From contig NZ_JAUXXE010000071.1 of NCBI RefSeq assembly GCF_030681155.1, positions 1-64,000 of the forward strand: a stretch of 64,000 nucleotides of DNA, read 5' to 3'. Every line of letters begins with the position of its first letter. Positions within the stretch are counted from its first letter, which is position 1. Of the stretch, positions 28,495-37,083 are shown one piece after another. The position numbers and the translations under genes were made by a program. Under the pieces are notes generated by a model, which worked only from the letters and a program-made list of their open reading frames with translations, had not been told where the DNA came from and searched no databases. This DNA comes from Phenylobacterium sp. (GTDB lineage Bacteria; Pseudomonadota; Alphaproteobacteria; Caulobacterales; Caulobacteraceae).

Positions 28495-29643
28495 ATGTCC
28501 GAGCTCGACCCCATCGCCCTGACCCAGGAACTGATTCGCCGCCCGTCGGTGACCCCCGCCGACGAAGGCGCCATGGACATCGTCCAGCGCACCCTGGAAG
28601 GCCTCGGCTTCGCCTGTAAGCGGATGCGCTTCGGCGAGATCGAGAACCTCTACGCCCGCTACGGAACCGCGCGGCCGAACCTCTGCTTCGCCGGCCACAC
28701 CGACGTGGTGCCGGTGGGCGACGCCCAGGCCTGGAGCCGCGAAGCCTTCGCCGCCGAGATCGTCGACGGCATGCTGATCGGCCGCGGCTCGGTCGACATG
28801 AAGAGCGCGGTGGCCGCCTTCGCCGCCGCCGCCGGCAAGGCCATCGCGGCGGGCCAGGTGAAGGGCTCGCTGTCCTTCCTGATCACCGGCGATGAAGAAG
28901 GCGTGGCCACCCACGGCACCAAGATGGTCGTCGAGGCGCTGAAGGCGCAGGGCGAAATCCTCGACCATTGCATCGTCGGCGAGCCGTCGAGCGCCGAGAC
29001 CTTCGGCGACATGATCAAGATCGGCCGGCGCGGCTCGATCAACACCTGGATCACGGTCGATGGCCGCCAGGGCCACGTCGCCTATCCGCACCGCGCCGCC
29101 AACCCGATCCCCGTGCTGATCGACCTGCTGGCCAAGCTTCAAAACCACGTGCTGGATGAGGGTTACACCGGTTTCCAGCCCTCCAACCTGGAGGTCACCA
29201 CGGTCGATGTGGCCAACGGCGCTACGAACGTCATCCCCGCCCAAGCCAAGGCCCGTCTCAACATCCGCTTCAACCCCTCGCACAAGGGCGCCGAGCTGGC
29301 CGCCTGGATCGAGGCCGAAGCCGCCAAGGCCGCCGAGAGTTTCGGCGGGACCATCAAGGTCGAACCCGTCGTCAGCGGTGAAGCGTTCCTGACCGAGCCT
29401 GGCGCGTTCACGGACGTGGTGGCCGCCGCGGTCCAGGATGTCTCAGGCTCTGCGCCTGAACTTTCCACCACCGGCGGCACCTCCGACGCTCGCTTCATTC
29501 GCGACCTTTGCCCGGTGGTCGAACTGGGCCTGGTGGGCAAGACCATGCACGCCGTGGACGAACGCGCGCCGGTCCAGGAAATTCGCGATCTCCAGCGGGT
29601 CTACGAGCGCGTGATCGAGCGCTACTTCAGCAAGTTCGGCTGA
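28495..29643 (+). CDS. dapE: Succinyl-diaminopimelate desuccinylase
   Basis: A 382-residue dizinc M20 hydrolase that releases LL-diaminopimelate from its N-succinyl form, for lysine and peptidoglycan. Zinc ligands are visible in CFAGHTDVVPVGD (H), RGSVDMKS (D), TGDEEG (Glu pair) and KTMHAVDERAP (H). The frame is open 39 codons upstream but those residues are Arg/Pro-rich and unlike the family; the ATG at 28495 gives the usual MSELDPIALTQELIRRPSVT start. It completes the succinylase route with dapD nearby. Confidence 0.94.
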   Translation: MSELDPIALTQELIRRPSVTPADEGAMDIVQRTLEGLGFACKRMRFGEIENLYARYGTARPNLCFAGHTDVVPVGDAQAWSREAFAAEIVDGMLIGRGSVDMKSAVAAFAAAAGKAIAAGQVKGSLSFLITGDEEGVATHGTKMVVEALKAQGEILDHCIVGEPSSAETFGDMIKIGRRGSINTWITVDGRQGHVAYPHRAANPIPVLIDLLAKLQNHVLDEGYTGFQPSNLEVTTVDVANGATNVIPAQAKARLNIRFNPSHKGAELAAWIEAEAAKAAESFGGTIKVEPVVSGEAFLTEPGAFTDVVAAAVQDVSGSAPELSTTGGTSDARFIRDLCPVVELGLVGKTMHAVDERAPVQEIRDLQRVYERVIERYFSKFG

Positions 29644-29657
29644 CGCCCCCAGCCTCG

Positions 29658-29701
29658 CTCGTCATCCTCCGGTCGCCTGCGGCTGACCGGACGGTGACGA
29701 G
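29658..29701. repeat. Palindromic repeat overlapping the 3' end of truA
   Basis: The left arm CTCGTCATCCTCCGGTC (29658-29674) and right arm GACCGGACGGTGACGAG (29685-29701) pair at 15 of 17 positions around a short loop GCCTGCGGCT. It shares the TCGTCATCCTCCGG arm with the cloverleaf at 20743. The truA stop lies inside the left arm. Confidence 0.75.
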
Positions 29702-30453
29702 GCAAGGCGGCCAGCTTCGTACTTCACGCCCACCAGATATAGGCCATCGGCCGGGGCGACCGGCCCGCACGCCTTGCGGTCCCGCGCGTCGAGCGCCGCC
29801 TTCACATCCGCGGCGCTCCAGCGTCCGATCCCCACCTCAGCCAGGGTTCCGGTCATCGAGCGGACCTGACGATGCAGGAATGAGCGCGAAGCGAACTCCA
29901 GCAGCACCTGCTCGCCCTCGCGCCAGACCCGCGCCACGTCCATGGTCTTGATCGGCGACTTGGCCTGGCACTGCATGTGTCGGAAGGTTGTGAAGTCGTG
30001 ATTGCCGATCAGCACCTGAGCAGCGTCGTGCATCGCCTCGGCGTCGAGCGGCTTCTTCAGGTGCCAGACCTTGCCCCGGTCGAGGGCCGGCGGACTCTTG
30101 CGATTGAGGATGCGGTAGATGTAGCGCCGCTCGGTCGCTGAGAACCGCGCATGCCAATCGCCTTCCGCCACCTGGGCGTCGATGATCGCAATCGGCTCGG
30201 GCATCAGATGGGCGTTCAGAGCGTCGCGCACGACTTCCGGCCGCCATTCGCGCTCCAGGTCGATATGGATCACCTGGCCTGTCGCATGGACCCCGGTGTC
30301 GGTGCGGCCCGCCGCCTGCAGGCGCAGGGTCTGGCCGCTGAACGCCTTGACCGCGCGCTCGATGGAACCCTGCACCGAAGGCAAGGTCTCCTGCGCCTGG
30401 AACCCCTTATAGGGCTGGCCGTCATATTCGATGGTGAGGCGGTAGCGCGGCAT
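29662..30453 (-). CDS. truA: tRNA pseudouridine(38-40) synthase
   Basis: A 263-residue enzyme that makes pseudouridine at positions 38-40 of the anticodon stem. The catalytic aspartate is in [12 protein letters not shown] at about residue 53, and the start [19 protein letters not shown] is typical. Its ATG overlaps the fmt stop by one base (TGATG). The last 13 codons (tail [15 protein letters not shown]) are read from a palindromic repeat, so the natural C-terminus was probably altered by it. Confidence 0.94.
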   Translation of the reverse strand: MPRYRLTIEYDGQPYKGFQAQETLPSVQGSIERAVKAFSGQTLRLQAAGRTDTGVHATGQVIHIDLEREWRPEVVRDALNAHLMPEPIAIIDAQVAEGDWHARFSATERRYIYRILNRKSPPALDRGKVWHLKKPLDAEAMHDAAQVLIGNHDFTTFRHMQCQAKSPIKTMDVARVWREGEQVLLEFASRSFLHRQVRSMTGTLAEVGIGRWSAADVKAALDARDRKACGPVAPADGLYLVGVKYEAGRLASSPSGQPQATGG

Positions 30454-31379
30454 CAGCTGAGCTGGGTCCCTGCCGGAACCGCCAGCCCGCGCAGGAAGGT
30501 CTCGGCGTCCTGTGGCCCGCGCCCCTCGCGCTGTACTCGCAGCAGACGCACCGCGCCCTCCCCGCAGGCGATGAGCAGGGCGTCGTCCAGCGCCAAGCCG
30601 GCCGGGCCATCGCCGTCCTCGCGCCGGGAAAGCAGCGCCTTCACGCGCAGCGGCCCCTTCTCGGTCGCAAGCTCGAACCAAGCGCCGGGAAATGGCGAGA
30701 GCCCACGGATCTTGAAATCGACTTCCGAGGCCGGCTTGGCCCAGCGTATCCGAGCCTCCTTAGGCCGGATCTTCTTGGCGTAGGTCTCGCCGTCCTGCGG
30801 CTGCGGGGTGGCGCTGGCTTCGCCACGCTCGACGGCGGCCATAGTGCGGGCCAGCAAGGCCGCGCCGGCCTCCGCCAAGCGATCATGCAGGGTTCCGGCG
30901 GTCTCCAGGGCGTCGATACGCACGCTTTCAGATGACAGCACCGGCCCTTCGTCCAGGCCTTCGGTCATCTGCATGACCTCGACGCCGGTCACCTTGTCGC
31001 CCGCCATGATCGCCCGCTGGATCGGCGCGGCGCCCCGCCAACGCGGCAACAGCGACGCGTGCAGGTTGAAGCAGCCCAGTTTCGGAGCGTTCAACACGGC
31101 GGCCGGCAGGATCTGGCCAAAGGCGACCACCACGCCGGCGTCCAGGTTCAGGGCGGCGAAGGCTTCGATTTCCTCAGGGTCGCGCATAGAGACCGGGGTC
31201 CGCACCGGAAGGCCGCGCGCCTCGGCATAGGCCTGCACAGGCGAGGGCTTCAGCGCCTGCCCCCGCCCGCGGGGGGCCGGCGGCTGGGAGTAAACGCACG
31301 CGACCTCGTGACCGGCCTGAACCAAGGCGTCCAGGGCGGCGACGGCGAAGTCGGGGGTTCCGAGAAAGGCGATACGCAT
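30453..31379 (-). CDS. fmt: Methionyl-tRNA formyltransferase
   Basis: A 308-residue enzyme that formylates initiator Met-tRNA using 10-formyl-tetrahydrofolate. The start is [19 protein letters not shown]. The catalytic loop [17 protein letters not shown] carries the conserved His, and the C-terminal OB-like domain binds tRNA. The frame continues open far upstream, antisense to the lipoprotein gene, but the ATG at 31379 is the family start. It is coupled to truA. Deformylase is encoded 1.7 kb upstream on the same strand, separated by three unrelated genes. Confidence 0.95.
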   Translation of the reverse strand: MRIAFLGTPDFAVAALDALVQAGHEVACVYSQPPAPRGRGQALKPSPVQAYAEARGLPVRTPVSMRDPEEIEAFAALNLDAGVVVAFGQILPAAVLNAPKLGCFNLHASLLPRWRGAAPIQRAIMAGDKVTGVEVMQMTEGLDEGPVLSSESVRIDALETAGTLHDRLAEAGAALLARTMAAVERGEASATPQPQDGETYAKKIRPKEARIRWAKPASEVDFKIRGLSPFPGAWFELATEKGPLRVKALLSRREDGDGPAGLALDDALLIACGEGAVRLLRVQREGRGPQDAETFLRGLAVPAGTQLS

Positions 31380-31466
31380 CCCTCTCGGTTTAGACGCGAA
31401 GCACGGATTTAGGAACCACACGCAAGCTTCGCCGTTCAACTGCAAGCTCGGGTAGGGAGATACTCC

Positions 31467-31820
31467 ATGCGCAACCTCGTGATCATCAGCCTCGCCGTCG
31501 CCGGTCTGAGCCTTTCGGCATGTTCGGAAGCCAAGCAGGAACAGGCGAAAGCCACGGCCGACCGCGCCGCCGCCGAGACCAAGGCCACCGCCGAGAAGGC
31601 CGCCGCCGAGGCCAGGGCCGCGGCGTCCAAGGTCGCGACTGAAACCAAGGCCGCCGCGACCAGTCCTGAAGCCCAACAGACCCGCGAGCGGGTCCGGACC
31701 GCAGCTCAGGACGCCGCCGTCCAGGCCAAGGGCGCCGCGCGCGCCGCGGCCCGGGACACCAAGGCGGCGATCCACGACGCGACCGCCCCGACGCCGGCTC
31801 CGGCAGCCCCTACGAACTAG
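31467..31820 (+). CDS. Small Ala/Lys-rich helical lipoprotein
   Basis: A 117-residue protein with a signal sequence and lipobox LSAC (lipid cysteine at residue 19). The mature part is a nearly continuous helix of Ala, Lys, Glu and Arg with about 7-11-residue periodicity ([20 protein letters not shown]), then a Pro/Ala tail. This resembles small periplasmic or outer-membrane lipoproteins of helical-rod type, but no family is recognised. The codons are as expected for the genome. Its 3' end overlaps the convergent GNAT gene by 11 bases. TAGGGAGA before the ATG gives a good ribosome binding site. Confidence 0.75.
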   Translation: MRNLVIISLAVAGLSLSACSEAKQEQAKATADRAAAETKATAEKAAAEARAAASKVATETKAAATSPEAQQTRERVRTAAQDAAVQAKGAARAAARDTKAAIHDATAPTPAPAAPTN

Positions 31821-32601
31821 CCGCGCTGGCCTCCTCGGGAAGACCATAGGGGCGCAGCGTCCAGGTGGTTTCCCGGCCTGCAGGCACGAAGCCCAACCGC
31901 TCCAGGATGGGCCGGCTGGTGTCGCGCGCTTCGATGCTGAGATAGGCCAAGCCGCGCGCCCTGGCCTCGGCGACCCGCGCGGCCACCAAGGCCCGATAGA
32001 GGCCCCGCCGTCGGTGGGCGGGTGCGACGCCGCCCCCGAACAATTGGCCGAAGGTGCGCCCCGGCGCCATCTCCAGCCGCGCCGACGCGACCGCCTCGCC
32101 GGCGACGCAGGCTATGAACAACGCCATGTCGGGATCGTCCAACTGCTTGGCGAAGGCCGCGCGCTGCCACGCCTCTTCGTGGCCAAAGGCCTTGCCGCCC
32201 GCGCTGACGAACCCGTCCAGATCCTCCAGGGTCCGCACCCTTCGCACCTCAACGCCGTCGGCCGGCGCCCCGGCCACATCGCCGGCGAGATCAAAAAACA
32301 TCAGGGTGCCGGGCGGGGCAGGCTCGAAGCCGGCCTCGGCGAGGCAAGCGGCCAAGCCCGGCGGGCCGTCATGATCATAGACGCGCCACATGAGCTCCTC
32401 ACCCCGCGCGCGGAACCAGGCCACCTGCTCGCCCACCGCCCCGCCCATGGTCTGCGTCGTCAAATCCCAGGCCGAGACGTAGTTGAAGCCGCCAGTCAGC
32501 AGGACGAGCCCATCGCGTCGTTCGACGGCGATCCCAGCCGGGGGAGCAGGATTGGCGCGCACCTCGGCGTCGAAACGGGCCAGCACAAGGTCAAGGTTCA
32601 T
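31810..32601 (-). CDS. GNAT family N-acetyltransferase
   Basis: A 263-residue protein with a C-terminal GNAT domain. Its acetyl-CoA-binding region is [25 protein letters not shown], followed by [18 protein letters not shown]. The first 110 residues are a separate N-terminal region of unknown role. The acceptor is unknown. It lies between the convergent lipoprotein and the DUF4242 gene, 65 bases after the latter on the same strand, so these two may be co-transcribed with def upstream. Confidence 0.82.
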   Translation of the reverse strand: MNLDLVLARFDAEVRANPAPPAGIAVERRDGLVLLTGGFNYVSAWDLTTQTMGGAVGEQVAWFRARGEELMWRVYDHDGPPGLAACLAEAGFEPAPPGTLMFFDLAGDVAGAPADGVEVRRVRTLEDLDGFVSAGGKAFGHEEAWQRAAFAKQLDDPDMALFIACVAGEAVASARLEMAPGRTFGQLFGGGVAPAHRRRGLYRALVAARVAEARARGLAYLSIEARDTSRPILERLGFVPAGRETTWTLRPYGLPEEASAASS

Positions 32602-32666
32602 TCGCCGAGGCTAACGAGAACCAGCGCTGCAAGCGAGACTGTTGAAAGCCAGGGCGTCCGCCACGT

Positions 32667-32939
32667 CTACTCGGCGGTAGTCGGGCTGATGATCGTACGA
32701 ACCTGGGAGATGGCGTTGGCCGGGAAACCGGCCTTCTGCGCGTGCTCGCGCAGCAGGTCCTCGCTCGGCGCGCGATAGATGCAGTATATCTTGTCGGCGG
32801 TGACGTAGCTCTGGACCCACTGGATGGAGGGTCCCAGCTCGTTCAGCACCAGGCATGAGGTTTGCGACGCACTCTTCAGGTCATCTGGCCCCAGAGCCCC
32901 GACGCCCGGCATGTTTCGCTCAATGACAAATTCCGGCAT
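32667..32939 (-). CDS. DUF4242 domain protein
   Basis: A 90-residue protein with the DUF4242 (ferredoxin-like dimer) pattern: MPEFVIERNMPGVG at the start, WVQSYVTADKIYCIYRAPSEDLLREHA in the middle and a final FPANAISQVRTII. These small proteins are of unknown function. It follows def by about 100 bases on the same strand. Confidence 0.82.
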   Translation of the reverse strand: MPEFVIERNMPGVGALGPDDLKSASQTSCLVLNELGPSIQWVQSYVTADKIYCIYRAPSEDLLREHAQKAGFPANAISQVRTIISPTTAE

Positions 32940-33045
32940 GGGGATCTCCCATCGCTTGGGCGCGCCGACAGAGCGGCGCCAAAGCGCAGAGATACCAAAG
33001 ATATTCGAAAATGTCAGGCGACGCCGCGCCTAGCGTTGTCGCCCG

Positions 33046-33555
33046 CTAGGCGGCGCGGGACTGCTTCTTCACCTTGGCGACCGCACGTTCACGCTTCAGG
33101 CGCGACAGGTGATCGATGAAGAGCACGCCTTCGAGGTGATCCATTTCGTGCTGGATGCAGACGGCGAACAGGCCCTCAGCGTCCTCGACGACTTCCTCGC
33201 CCTGATAGTTCAGGTACTTCAGCTTCACGCGAGCCGGGCGCTCGACCTCGTCGTAGATATCCGGGATCGAGAGGCAGCCCTCTTCGTAAGGCGCGGTCTC
33301 TTCCGACGACCAGACGATCTCCGGATTCACATAATAGCGCGGCGCCTTGGGATCGTCGGGGCCGGCGATGTCCATGACAATCACCCGCTTGGGCACGCCG
33401 ATCTGGATCGCGGCCAAGCCTATGCCGGGGGCGTCGTACATGGTCTCGAGCATGTCATCCATGAGCGCGCGCAGATCGTCATCGACCTTCTCGACCGGTT
33501 GCGACACCAGCTTCAGGACGGGATCGGGAACGACAAGGATTTCACGTATAGCCAT
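33046..33555 (-). CDS. def: Peptide deformylase
   Basis: A 169-residue Fe/Zn enzyme that removes the N-formyl group from new proteins. All three motifs are present: [10 protein letters not shown] (motif 1), EGCLSIP (motif 2, metal cysteine) and [14 protein letters not shown] (motif 3, two metal histidines and the catalytic Glu). It starts 15 bases after the rmuC stop, so def and rmuC likely share a transcript. Map and fmt, which act in the same maturation pathway, are elsewhere in this window. Confidence 0.96.
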   Translation of the reverse strand: MAIREILVVPDPVLKLVSQPVEKVDDDLRALMDDMLETMYDAPGIGLAAIQIGVPKRVIVMDIAGPDDPKAPRYYVNPEIVWSSEETAPYEEGCLSIPDIYDEVERPARVKLKYLNYQGEEVVEDAEGLFAVCIQHEMDHLEGVLFIDHLSRLKRERAVAKVKKQSRAA

Positions 33556-33570
33556 AGGAACGCAGGTAGG

Positions 33571-34842
33571 TCAGCGACCCTTTGCCGTCAAGGCGGCGGG
33601 GCGTCCCTGGAGTTCGTCGCCATCGTCGGCGGCGAGCTTGGTCAGCGGCCTGATCCCGGTTTCGACCGGTGCGAGCTCGGCAATCTCCTTGCCCTCATGA
33701 TCAACTTTCAGATCCTCGAACCGGCGGGCCTGGGTCATGACCTGGGTCTCCAGCGAGCCCACGAATTGGTTATAGCGGCCCACCGCGGCTTCCAACGCCT
33801 TGCCCACAGAAGCGGCGTGGCCGCCCATCACCGACAGACGCTTGTAGAGTTCACGACCCAGCTTGGATATCTCCTGGGCGTTGGCAGCTTGCTCTTCCAC
33901 GCGCCAGCCGTAGACCACGGCCTTGCAGAGCGCGAACAAGGTGGTCGGCGTCACGACCAGCACCCGACGATCCATGGCCTCGGTCATCAGTTCCGGCGCA
34001 CGCTCCAACGCCGCCGCCAGGAAGCTGTCGCCAGGAATGAACATGGCGACGAAGTCGGGCGAGCCCTGATTGAACTGATCCCAGTAAGACTTGGCCGATA
34101 GCCCCATCATGTGAGCGCGCACGCTCTGAGCGTGACGGACGTAGCAAGACTCACGCGTCGCATCATCCACCGCGTCCTGGGCGTCCAGGAATGCGTTCAG
34201 CGAGCACTTGGCGTCAATGACGAACACAGCCCCGCCCGGCAGGCGCACGGTGACGTCCGGACGCCGGCGCCCTTCCTCGGTGTCAGTCGAAGTCTGCTCG
34301 TCGAAATCGTAGCGATTATGAAGGCCGGCGGCCTCCAGCACATTCCGCAGGGTCTGTTCACCCCAGCGCCCCTGGACGCCGGCCCCGCGACGTAGCGCCG
34401 CAGACAGCTTCCGGGCTTCGCTCTGGGTGGCGATCGAGGCGGTCAGCAGTTGATTGATCTGTTCCTTCAGGCCGCCGGTTTCCTCGGCGCGCGTTTTTTC
34501 AACCGCGACGACCTGCTCCTGGAACTTGGCCAGGCTGTCGGCGACGGGCTTGAGCTGCGCCTCGAGGCGAGCCTGCGCCAGTTGCTCTCTATTATGGAAC
34601 GTCTCATCGGCGCGCTTCATCACCTGCTCGGCGATGGTGGCGGCGGCCTCCGCCTGCAGGAAGGCGCTGTTTTTGGCGCTCTGCTCTTCCATGACCCGCA
34701 CCCGCGCCGCGGCGTCCTGGAGATCCCAAGCCCTTGCCTCAGCACGGTTGGCGCGGCTGCGCTCCATCAGGGCCCAGGCGATCGCCGGCGCCGCCGCCAC
34801 GAGCGCGGCGATGAGGGCGATAAGGAAGAAGTCTAAGTTCAT
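33571..34842 (-). CDS. rmuC: DNA recombination protein RmuC
   Basis: A 423-residue protein thought to limit inversions at short inverted repeats. It has an N-terminal TM segment (about residues 4-26) and a long coiled coil to about residue 140. A RmuC domain follows with a PD-(D/E)XK nuclease-like pattern, RRPDVTVRL followed by FVIDAKC. PTTLFALCKAVVYGWR is a family signature. The C-terminal 40 residues are poorly conserved. It is transcribed with def downstream. Upstream lies a predicted sRNA and then the divergent typA. Confidence 0.93.
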   Translation of the reverse strand: MNLDFFLIALIAALVAAAPAIAWALMERSRANRAEARAWDLQDAAARVRVMEEQSAKNSAFLQAEAAATIAEQVMKRADETFHNREQLAQARLEAQLKPVADSLAKFQEQVVAVEKTRAEETGGLKEQINQLLTASIATQSEARKLSAALRRGAGVQGRWGEQTLRNVLEAAGLHNRYDFDEQTSTDTEEGRRRPDVTVRLPGGAVFVIDAKCSLNAFLDAQDAVDDATRESCYVRHAQSVRAHMMGLSAKSYWDQFNQGSPDFVAMFIPGDSFLAAALERAPELMTEAMDRRVLVVTPTTLFALCKAVVYGWRVEEQAANAQEISKLGRELYKRLSVMGGHAASVGKALEAAVGRYNQFVGSLETQVMTQARRFEDLKVDHEGKEIAELAPVETGIRPLTKLAADDGDELQGRPAALTAKGR

Positions 34843-34912
34843 GCTCCGTTCTATAATCGGAGTCGCGCGATCGAGCTAGCGGCGGCCAGGAACATGCGCT
34901 AAGGGCGCAGGC

Positions 34913-34997
34913 CAAAAAAAAAGCCGGACCCGAGGGCCCGGCAGTTCATTAGGGAGGAAACGCCCAGGAAGGGCAGAGGCGTCAGCGACGCCTCACA
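34913..34997 (-). ncRNA. Predicted trans-acting sRNA with an exposed CCUCCC
   Basis: About 84 nt. From the 5' end on the minus strand there is a perfect hairpin GAGGCGUC-GCU-GACGCCUC, a second hairpin GCCC-UUCCU-GGGC, and then an unpaired UUUCCUCCCUAAUGAAC. An intrinsic terminator follows (GCCGGGCCC, short loop, GGGUCCGGC with a G-U pair, then nine U). The G-U pair is an A-C mismatch on the opposite strand, which fixes the orientation. The exposed CCUCCC can pair with Shine-Dalgarno sequences, a feature of several alphaproteobacterial sRNAs. A consensus promoter lies directly upstream. I cannot assign it to a named family. Confidence 0.72.
34914..34942 (-). terminator. Intrinsic terminator of the predicted sRNA
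   Basis: A nine-pair G+C stem (34942-34923, one G-U in the RNA) followed by nine consecutive U. It lies upstream of the rmuC start, so it cannot be the end of rmuC; a separate minus-strand transcript must exist. Confidence 0.85.
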
Positions 34998-35003
34998 ATT
35001 CGA

Positions 35004-35032
35004 GTTATAGAGTGCGACGCACAAAATGCCAA
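35004..35032 (-). promoter_or_regulatory. Sigma-70 promoter of the predicted sRNA
   Basis: On the minus strand TTGGCA (35032-35027), a 17-base spacer and TATAAC (35009-35004). Both hexamers are near consensus and the spacing is ideal. Transcription would start near 34996-34998. Confidence 0.7.
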
Positions 35033-35250
35033 GCACTTTTGTGACTTCCTGATCACGTTTTTCGCAACCTCTGAAAAATCACGTTACAAATCAGTGCGAT
35101 TTCGGCCGCCAAACCGCGCACTCAAAATGCTGCGCTGCACAATCAGAAAATAGCAATGTTCGGCGTTGCGGCGAGAAGGCGCTGGCTAATTGGCCATTCG
35201 TCGCCTAAAAGCGCGCGCTTCCCCAAATAGGGCGTTCAAAAGCCAAATCA

Positions 35251-37083
35251 ATGTCGCTCCGCAACATCGCCATCATCGCACACGTCGACCACGGCAAGAC
35301 AACGCTCGTGGATCAGCTGCTCGCCCAATCGGGCATTTTCCGAGCCAATGAGGCGACGGTAGAGCGCGCCATGGACTCGAACGACCAGGAGCGCGAACGC
35401 GGGATCACCATCCTCGCCAAGTGCACCAGCGTCCTCTGGCACGGCAAGGCGGGTGAAACCCGCATCAACATCATCGACACCCCAGGCCACGCCGACTTCG
35501 GCGGCGAGGTCGAACGGATCCTTGGCATGGTGGACGGCTGCGTCCTCCTGGTTGACGCCGAAGAGGGCGTCATGCCCCAGACCAAGTTCGTTCTGGGCAA
35601 GGCGCTGAAGATGGGCCTTCGCCCGATCCTGTGCCTCAACAAGGTTGACCGCGCCCACGCCGATCCCGACCGGGTCCTCAACGACGCCTTCGACCTGTTC
35701 GCGGCCATGGGCGCCAGCGACGAACAACTCGACTTCCCGCACATCTATGCGTCGGGCAAGAACGGCTGGGCGACGATGGATCTGGCCCAACCTAACGACA
35801 ACCTGGCCCCGCTCTTCGACCTGATCGTCGACCACGTGCCGGAGCCCGCGGCCGTCGCCCGCAAGGACGAGCCGTTCAAGATCCTGTCAGTCCTGATCGA
35901 AAACGACCCCTTCCTGGGTCGCCTGCTGACCGGCCGCATCGAAAGCGGCAAGGCCACGCCTGGTCTCGCCATCCACGCCCTCGGCATCGACGGCAAGGAA
36001 GTCGAACGGGGCCGGATCACCAAGGTCCTGGCGTTCCGCGGCCTGAAGCGTCAGCCGATTGAAGACGCCGAAGCTGGCGACATCGTCGCCATCGCCGGCC
36101 TCGCCAAGGCGACCGTGGCCGACACGCTGTGCGCCATGGAAGTCACCGATCCGCTTCCCGCCCAGCCGATCGACCCGCCGACCATTTCCATGACGGTTTC
36201 GGTGAACGACAGCCCGCTGGCTGGCCGCGAAGGCGACAAGGTCCAAAGCCGCGTCATTCGTGACCGCCTGCTGAAGGAAGCCCAGTCCAACGTCGCCATC
36301 CGCGTGACGGAGACGGTGGACAAGGACGCCTACGAAGTCGCCGGTCGCGGCGAACTGCAGCTCGGCGTGCTGATCGAAGGCATGCGTCGCGAAGGCTTCG
36401 AAGTCTCCATCAGCCGTCCGCGCGTGGTCTTCCAGACCGACGAGGAAACCGGCCAGCGCATGGAGCCGATCGAAGACGTCATGATCGACGTCGACGAAGA
36501 GTTCACCGGCATCGTCATCGAGAAGCTTTCGGCGCGTAAGGCCGAGCTGAAGGACATGGGGCCGTCCGGCGCCGGCAAGACGCGCATCAGCCTGATGTCG
36601 CCGTCGCGCTCGCTGATCGGCTACCAGGGCGAGTTCCTCACCGACACCCGCGGTTCGGGTGTGCTGAACCGCGTGTTCAGCCACTATGAGCCCTACAAGG
36701 GTGCGATCGACGCCGGCCGTAAGGGCGTGCTCGTTTCGAACTCCGATGGTGAAACCGCGGCCTACGCCCTCTGGAACCTCGAAGAGCGTGGGACGATGTT
36801 CGTCGGCGCCGGCGAGAAGACCTATCAGGGCATGATCATCGGCGAGAACAGCCGCGCCGACGATCTCGACGTCAACCCGATGAAGGCCAAGCAGCTCACC
36901 AACGTCCGCGCCTCCGGCAAGGATGAAGCGGTGCGCCTGACCCCGCCCCGCCGCATGACCCTCGAACAGGCCATCGCCTATATCGAAGAAGATGAGCTGG
37001 TCGAGGTGACGCCGAAGTCGATCCGCCTGCGCAAGCAGGTTCTGAACCCCTCCTTCCGCAAGCGTCGCGTCAAGGAGGAGTAG
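35251..37083 (+). CDS. typA: Translational GTPase TypA/BipA
   Basis: A 610-residue ribosome-binding GTPase involved in 50S assembly and stress adaptation. G1 is AHVDHGKTTL, switch I is ERERGITI, G3 is DTPGHADFG and G4 is NKVDR. The EF-G-like domains III and V and the TypA-specific C-terminal domain follow (GVLVSNSDGETAAYALWNLEERG). The length is usual. The last codons contain AAGGAGGAG, which also sits where a ribosome binding site for the next gene would be. Confidence 0.97.
   Translation: MSLRNIAIIAHVDHGKTTLVDQLLAQSGIFRANEATVERAMDSNDQERERGITILAKCTSVLWHGKAGETRINIIDTPGHADFGGEVERILGMVDGCVLLVDAEEGVMPQTKFVLGKALKMGLRPILCLNKVDRAHADPDRVLNDAFDLFAAMGASDEQLDFPHIYASGKNGWATMDLAQPNDNLAPLFDLIVDHVPEPAAVARKDEPFKILSVLIENDPFLGRLLTGRIESGKATPGLAIHALGIDGKEVERGRITKVLAFRGLKRQPIEDAEAGDIVAIAGLAKATVADTLCAMEVTDPLPAQPIDPPTISMTVSVNDSPLAGREGDKVQSRVIRDRLLKEAQSNVAIRVTETVDKDAYEVAGRGELQLGVLIEGMRREGFEVSISRPRVVFQTDEETGQRMEPIEDVMIDVDEEFTGIVIEKLSARKAELKDMGPSGAGKTRISLMSPSRSLIGYQGEFLTDTRGSGVLNRVFSHYEPYKGAIDAGRKGVLVSNSDGETAAYALWNLEERGTMFVGAGEKTYQGMIIGENSRADDLDVNPMKAKQLTNVRASGKDEAVRLTPPRRMTLEQAIAYIEEDELVEVTPKSIRLRKQVLNPSFRKRRVKEE

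Larger units (their letters stand above)
34843..35250. other. Intergenic region rmuC / typA containing a predicted sRNA
   Basis: 408 bases without a protein gene. The left third holds a complete predicted small-RNA unit on the minus strand (promoter 35004-35032, transcript about 34913-34997). Two direct copies of ATCACGTT lie at 35052-35059 and 35078-35085, upstream of that promoter. The right part, 35086-35250, must contain the typA promoter; no convincing -35/-10 pair was found there. Confidence 0.6.
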
